Both the position numbers and the translations under genes were made by a program. From positions 372,001 through 436,000 of the forward strand of contig JACKCC010000007.1 in the NCBI GenBank assembly GCA_020634245.1: a stretch of DNA of 64,000 nt, in the 5' to 3' direction. Below the pieces are notes generated by a model that saw only the letters and a program-made list of their open reading frames with translations, had not been told where the DNA came from and did not search any database. This document shows, piece after piece, positions 61,335 through 64,000 of the stretch (the stretch's first letter is position 1; each line of letters opens with the position of its first letter). Source of the DNA: Ardenticatenaceae bacterium (lineage in GTDB: Bacteria; Chloroflexota; Anaerolineae; Promineifilales; Promineifilaceae).

Positions 61335-62111
61335 ATGAAACCATTCTACGACACCATTTACCTTTCACCTCATCTGGATGATGCGGCGCTTTCCTGTGGC
61401 GGCATGATTTGGTCGGATACGGCCGTAAACCAGTCCAACCTCATCATCACCGTTATGGCCGGGGATCCGCCGCAAGCCACGCATTCCGATTACGTGGCCA
61501 GCCTGCACCAACGCTGGAATCTGAATGCCGACGCCGTGGCCGTCCGGCGGCAGGAAGACGCCACAGCCTGCCACATTTTAGGGGCGGATTATTGGCATTG
61601 GGACGTTCCGGACTGCATTTACCGCCATCATCCGGGCAACGGCCAGCCTTTTTATGTGTCCGACGCCGATATTTTCGGCCGTATTCATCCGCAAGAGACA
61701 GGACTGGTTGAGCGGTTGTCCCGGTTGATTGCTGCGCTGCCCGCCCACGATCGCCTGATCGTACCGCTGACCGCCGGCCATCACGTGGACCATCAACTGG
61801 TGCGGCTGGCTGCTGAACGAAGCAGCCGCCCGGATCGTCTGGTTTATTATGAAGATTACCCTTATGTGCGCGATGAGGCCGCGTTAACGGCCGTTATTCC
61901 CACCAGTTCAGATGATTGGCAGGCACAGGTCATTCCGTTGGCGGCAACGGCCGTTGCCGCCAAAATCGAAGCTGTCGCCGCATTTCAATCACAACTCAGC
62001 ACCTTTTTTAACGGCCGTGCTGACCTGGCCGCACAAATATCAAATTACGTCCAAAAAGTAGGCGGCGAACGCCTTTGGTACCGATTAACCAATGTCCAAA
62101 CAGCCAATTAA
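61335..62111 (+). CDS. PIG-L family deacetylase
   Basis: A 258-residue LmbE-type metal hydrolase. The zinc site is YLSPHLDDAALSCGG (HxxDD, near residues 12-16) with the third ligand in GHHVDHQLVRLA. Members remove N-acetyl groups from sugar or thiol-sugar substrates. The substrate here is unknown. The start lies in repeat DNA with no strong ribosome site. Confidence 0.9.
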   Translation: MKPFYDTIYLSPHLDDAALSCGGMIWSDTAVNQSNLIITVMAGDPPQATHSDYVASLHQRWNLNADAVAVRRQEDATACHILGADYWHWDVPDCIYRHHPGNGQPFYVSDADIFGRIHPQETGLVERLSRLIAALPAHDRLIVPLTAGHHVDHQLVRLAAERSSRPDRLVYYEDYPYVRDEAALTAVIPTSSDDWQAQVIPLAATAVAAKIEAVAAFQSQLSTFFNGRADLAAQISNYVQKVGGERLWYRLTNVQTAN

Positions 62112-62194
62112 CGCTTTTCACACAATGACTTCTTGATTAAATAGGCCCGGTCAACTTATAATTGAGCCAGTAAAGGAAAGGTACACAATAAACT

Positions 62195-64000
62195 ATGGGG
62201 CGATTAACAACCAGACAACTTGCTACCAAGCGCAGTCGTAAAAAGAAGTTAAACCAAAAAGCCAGTTTACAACCCGGTGACATGCTGCAAGACCGGTACC
62301 GTATCGTTGGAACTTTAGGAGTTGGCGGTTTTAGCTCGGTTTATCAAGCTCGCGACATGCGCTTTTCCAACGTGACCAAGTTGTGCGCCATCAAAGAGAT
62401 GGTGATTGCTGCCCCAGACCCCCAAATTCGTGAACTGACCATTAAATCATTCGAGCGGGAAGCAAGTATGCTGGCCATGCTCGATCACCCCGCCATTCCC
62501 GATGTCTCTGATTATTTTACCGAAGGCGATCGCAGCTATTTAGTCATTGATCTGATTCGGGGTAAAGATTTGGAAGTGTGGCTGGAAGATCAGAAGGATT
62601 ACCTGGATCAAGAAACTGCCCTGGAGTGGATGACGCAGTTATGTGATGTACTGGCCCATTTGCATCATCAAAAACCACAGCCCATCGTTTTTCGTGACCT
62701 CAAGCCTTCCAACATCATGCTGGATCAGTATGCCCGTATCCGTATCATCGACTTTGGTATTGCCAAATTATTTGAAACAGACCGCAAGGGCACGATGATT
62801 GGTACGGAGGGCTATTCGCCACCGGAACAGTATCGCGGTCAGGCGACTCCGGCTGGTGATATTTATGCGCTGGGGGCTACTTTCCATCATTTGCTAACTC
62901 GTCAAGACCCGCGCCTGGAACCACCTTTTACTTTTGCCGAACGGCCGATTCACGCTGTAAATCCTAGTATTTCACCGACTTTTGAATCGGTCATTATGCG
63001 CTGCCTCTCTTATGATCCCAAAGATCGTTACAAGGATGCCTCGGAACTGCTGGAGGCTTTGAATGTCGTCAGTCAGGCCAGCAAACCCATTACAGGGGAA
63101 ACGACGCTTACGCCTCAAGCCATTCCCTACGCCATGGACGGTAAAGCTACGCCTGCCTATGCGGAACAAGGCCCGGCTATCATCAAAGAAGGACATATCC
63201 AGCCAATCTGGACGTTTAAGTGTGAAGATGAAATCCGGTCGAGAGCGGCCGTTACCCAGGATACGGTTCTGGTTGGCGCCTATGACAATAATTTGTACGC
63301 TTTGTCACGGGAAAAAGGAGAGTTCATCTGGAAATTCCCGGCTCAAGACGGGTTTGGCTCCTCCCCGCATGTGTATCAAGACTCTGTACTCATCGGGTCG
63401 GTAGATAAGCATTTGTACTCGCTGGTGGTGAAAAACGGCCGTGTTAACTGGAAATATCAGACCCAGGCCCCTATTTACTCTTCTCCCGTAGAACGCTTCG
63501 ATCACATTTTCTTCGGTTCCGATGATGGCTATCTTTATGCATTAAGCTCGCAAGGACGGCTGGTTTGGAAGGCCAATGCCTACAGCCCGGTCCGTTCCAC
63601 ACCCTTCGCTGATGATGAGCGCATCTACTTTGGCACAGAAGGCGGGTACGTCTTCTGCCTGGAATTGGCCAGCGGCAAGGTGAAGTGGCAGACGCAGGCC
63701 AAACGAGCTGTAACGTCTTCACCTATTGTAGCGGAAGATATTGTATTTTTCGGCTCAATGGACTCAACCATTTACGCTCTGGATGCTGGCTCTGGCTACA
63801 CGATCTGGCGCTCGCGTACTCGCCGGCCCATTATTTCTTCACCCATCGTCAAAGATGATATGGTCATCATTGGTTCTTCTGATGGCAGTGTATATGCTGT
63901 GGACCTTGGAAGCGGCCGTCAAATGTGGACATTTGAAACAGAAGGCCAGGTAACCTCGTCTCCGGCGATCTGGGAAGATTCTGTTTACATTGGTTCAACC
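62195..64000 (+). CDS. Ser/Thr protein kinase with PQQ-type propeller, 3' end beyond window
   Basis: An open frame from the ATG at 62195 to the window edge (602 codons). Residues about 35-295 are a Hanks-type kinase: GVGGFSSVY, catalytic loop IVFRDLKPSNIML (Phe in place of the His of HRD), DFG as IIDFGIAK and SPPEQY in place of APE. From about 345 on come at least six propeller blades of PQQ type (VLVGAYDNNLYALS, IFFGSDDGYLYALSS, VFFGSMDSTIYALDAGSG). No membrane span separates them in the part seen. It could phosphorylate targets read by the FHA domains at 18-22 kb. The propeller may bind a ligand or partner. Confidence 0.92.
   Translation, partial: MGRLTTRQLATKRSRKKKLNQKASLQPGDMLQDRYRIVGTLGVGGFSSVYQARDMRFSNVTKLCAIKEMVIAAPDPQIRELTIKSFEREASMLAMLDHPAIPDVSDYFTEGDRSYLVIDLIRGKDLEVWLEDQKDYLDQETALEWMTQLCDVLAHLHHQKPQPIVFRDLKPSNIMLDQYARIRIIDFGIAKLFETDRKGTMIGTEGYSPPEQYRGQATPAGDIYALGATFHHLLTRQDPRLEPPFTFAERPIHAVNPSISPTFESVIMRCLSYDPKDRYKDASELLEALNVVSQASKPITGETTLTPQAIPYAMDGKATPAYAEQGPAIIKEGHIQPIWTFKCEDEIRSRAAVTQDTVLVGAYDNNLYALSREKGEFIWKFPAQDGFGSSPHVYQDSVLIGSVDKHLYSLVVKNGRVNWKYQTQAPIYSSPVERFDHIFFGSDDGYLYALSSQGRLVWKANAYSPVRSTPFADDERIYFGTEGGYVFCLELASGKVKWQTQAKRAVTSSPIVAEDIVFFGSMDSTIYALDAGSGYTIWRSRTRRPIISSPIVKDDMVIIGSSDGSVYAVDLGSGRQMWTFETEGQVTSSPAIWEDSVYIGST

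Overview
The window looks like a piece of a Chloroflexota chromosome, probably an Anaerolineae/Caldilineae-type lineage. The reasons are a peptide-binding lipoprotein with a long Val/Glu-rich linker behind its lipobox, VWA-FHA proteins, a Ser/Thr kinase fused to a PQQ-type propeller, LLM oxidoreductases and EtfBA/acyl-CoA enzymes. This is inference from gene style, without a marker gene search. Two whole-window traits stand out. The palindrome ACGGCCGT occurs about 100 times by eye count, where about one is expected by chance. Intergenic DNA is full of degenerate short-word repeats and hairpins, some of which also sit in frame inside genes.

Layout, left to right. 1-5.9 kb (minus): three tandem ABC half-exporters behind a 45-codon leader ORF and an intrinsic terminator, which looks like an attenuator. 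6.2-7.9 kb: acyl-CoA ligase. 8.0-14.4 kb: a STAND-like P-loop NTPase with an effector-associated-domain-like insert, followed by a 1754-residue winged-helix/TPR/membrane protein; this is the best candidate for an undescribed system. 14.4-18.1 kb (minus): receiver protein, two NUDIX hydrolases and an SF1/AddB-like helicase. 18.1-21.9 kb: two divergent secreted VWA-FHA proteins. 22-27.6 kb: HAD phosphatase, enoyl-CoA hydratase, an unknown protein, a CPBP-like membrane protein, an MFS transporter and a GNAT. 27.7 kb: tRNA-Glu.

28-37 kb: a catabolic operon with a peptide/opine-type ABC importer (binding protein, two permeases, two ATPases), two FAD-dependent oxidoreductases and a PRC-barrel protein, from a promoter with an operator-like palindrome. 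37.2-38.4 kb: a complete ISAs1-type insertion sequence with 10-bp target duplication. 38.5-44.2 kb: LLM oxidoreductase, GNAT, EtfBA, a zinc-ribbon membrane protein and acyl-CoA dehydrogenase. With the ligase and enoyl-CoA hydratase these form a scattered acyl-CoA oxidation set.

44.4-52 kb (minus): a large polytopic membrane protein, tRNA with CAT anticodon, site-2 protease, a small membrane protein, CoaE fused to a GNAT-like domain, and an ABC-F ATPase. 52.2-54.8 kb (plus): ECF sigma factor, an anti-sigma protein with an ankyrin ectodomain, and a secreted protein. 54.9-61.2 kb (minus): primary sigma factor, RmlD-like reductase, RNase III, FabF, MazG, a MoaD-MoaE fusion and MoaC. 61.3-64 kb (plus): PIG-L deacetylase and the kinase-propeller gene, which runs off the right edge. 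No stretch without a gene exceeds about 300 bases; the longer gaps hold promoters, terminators and repeats listed below.
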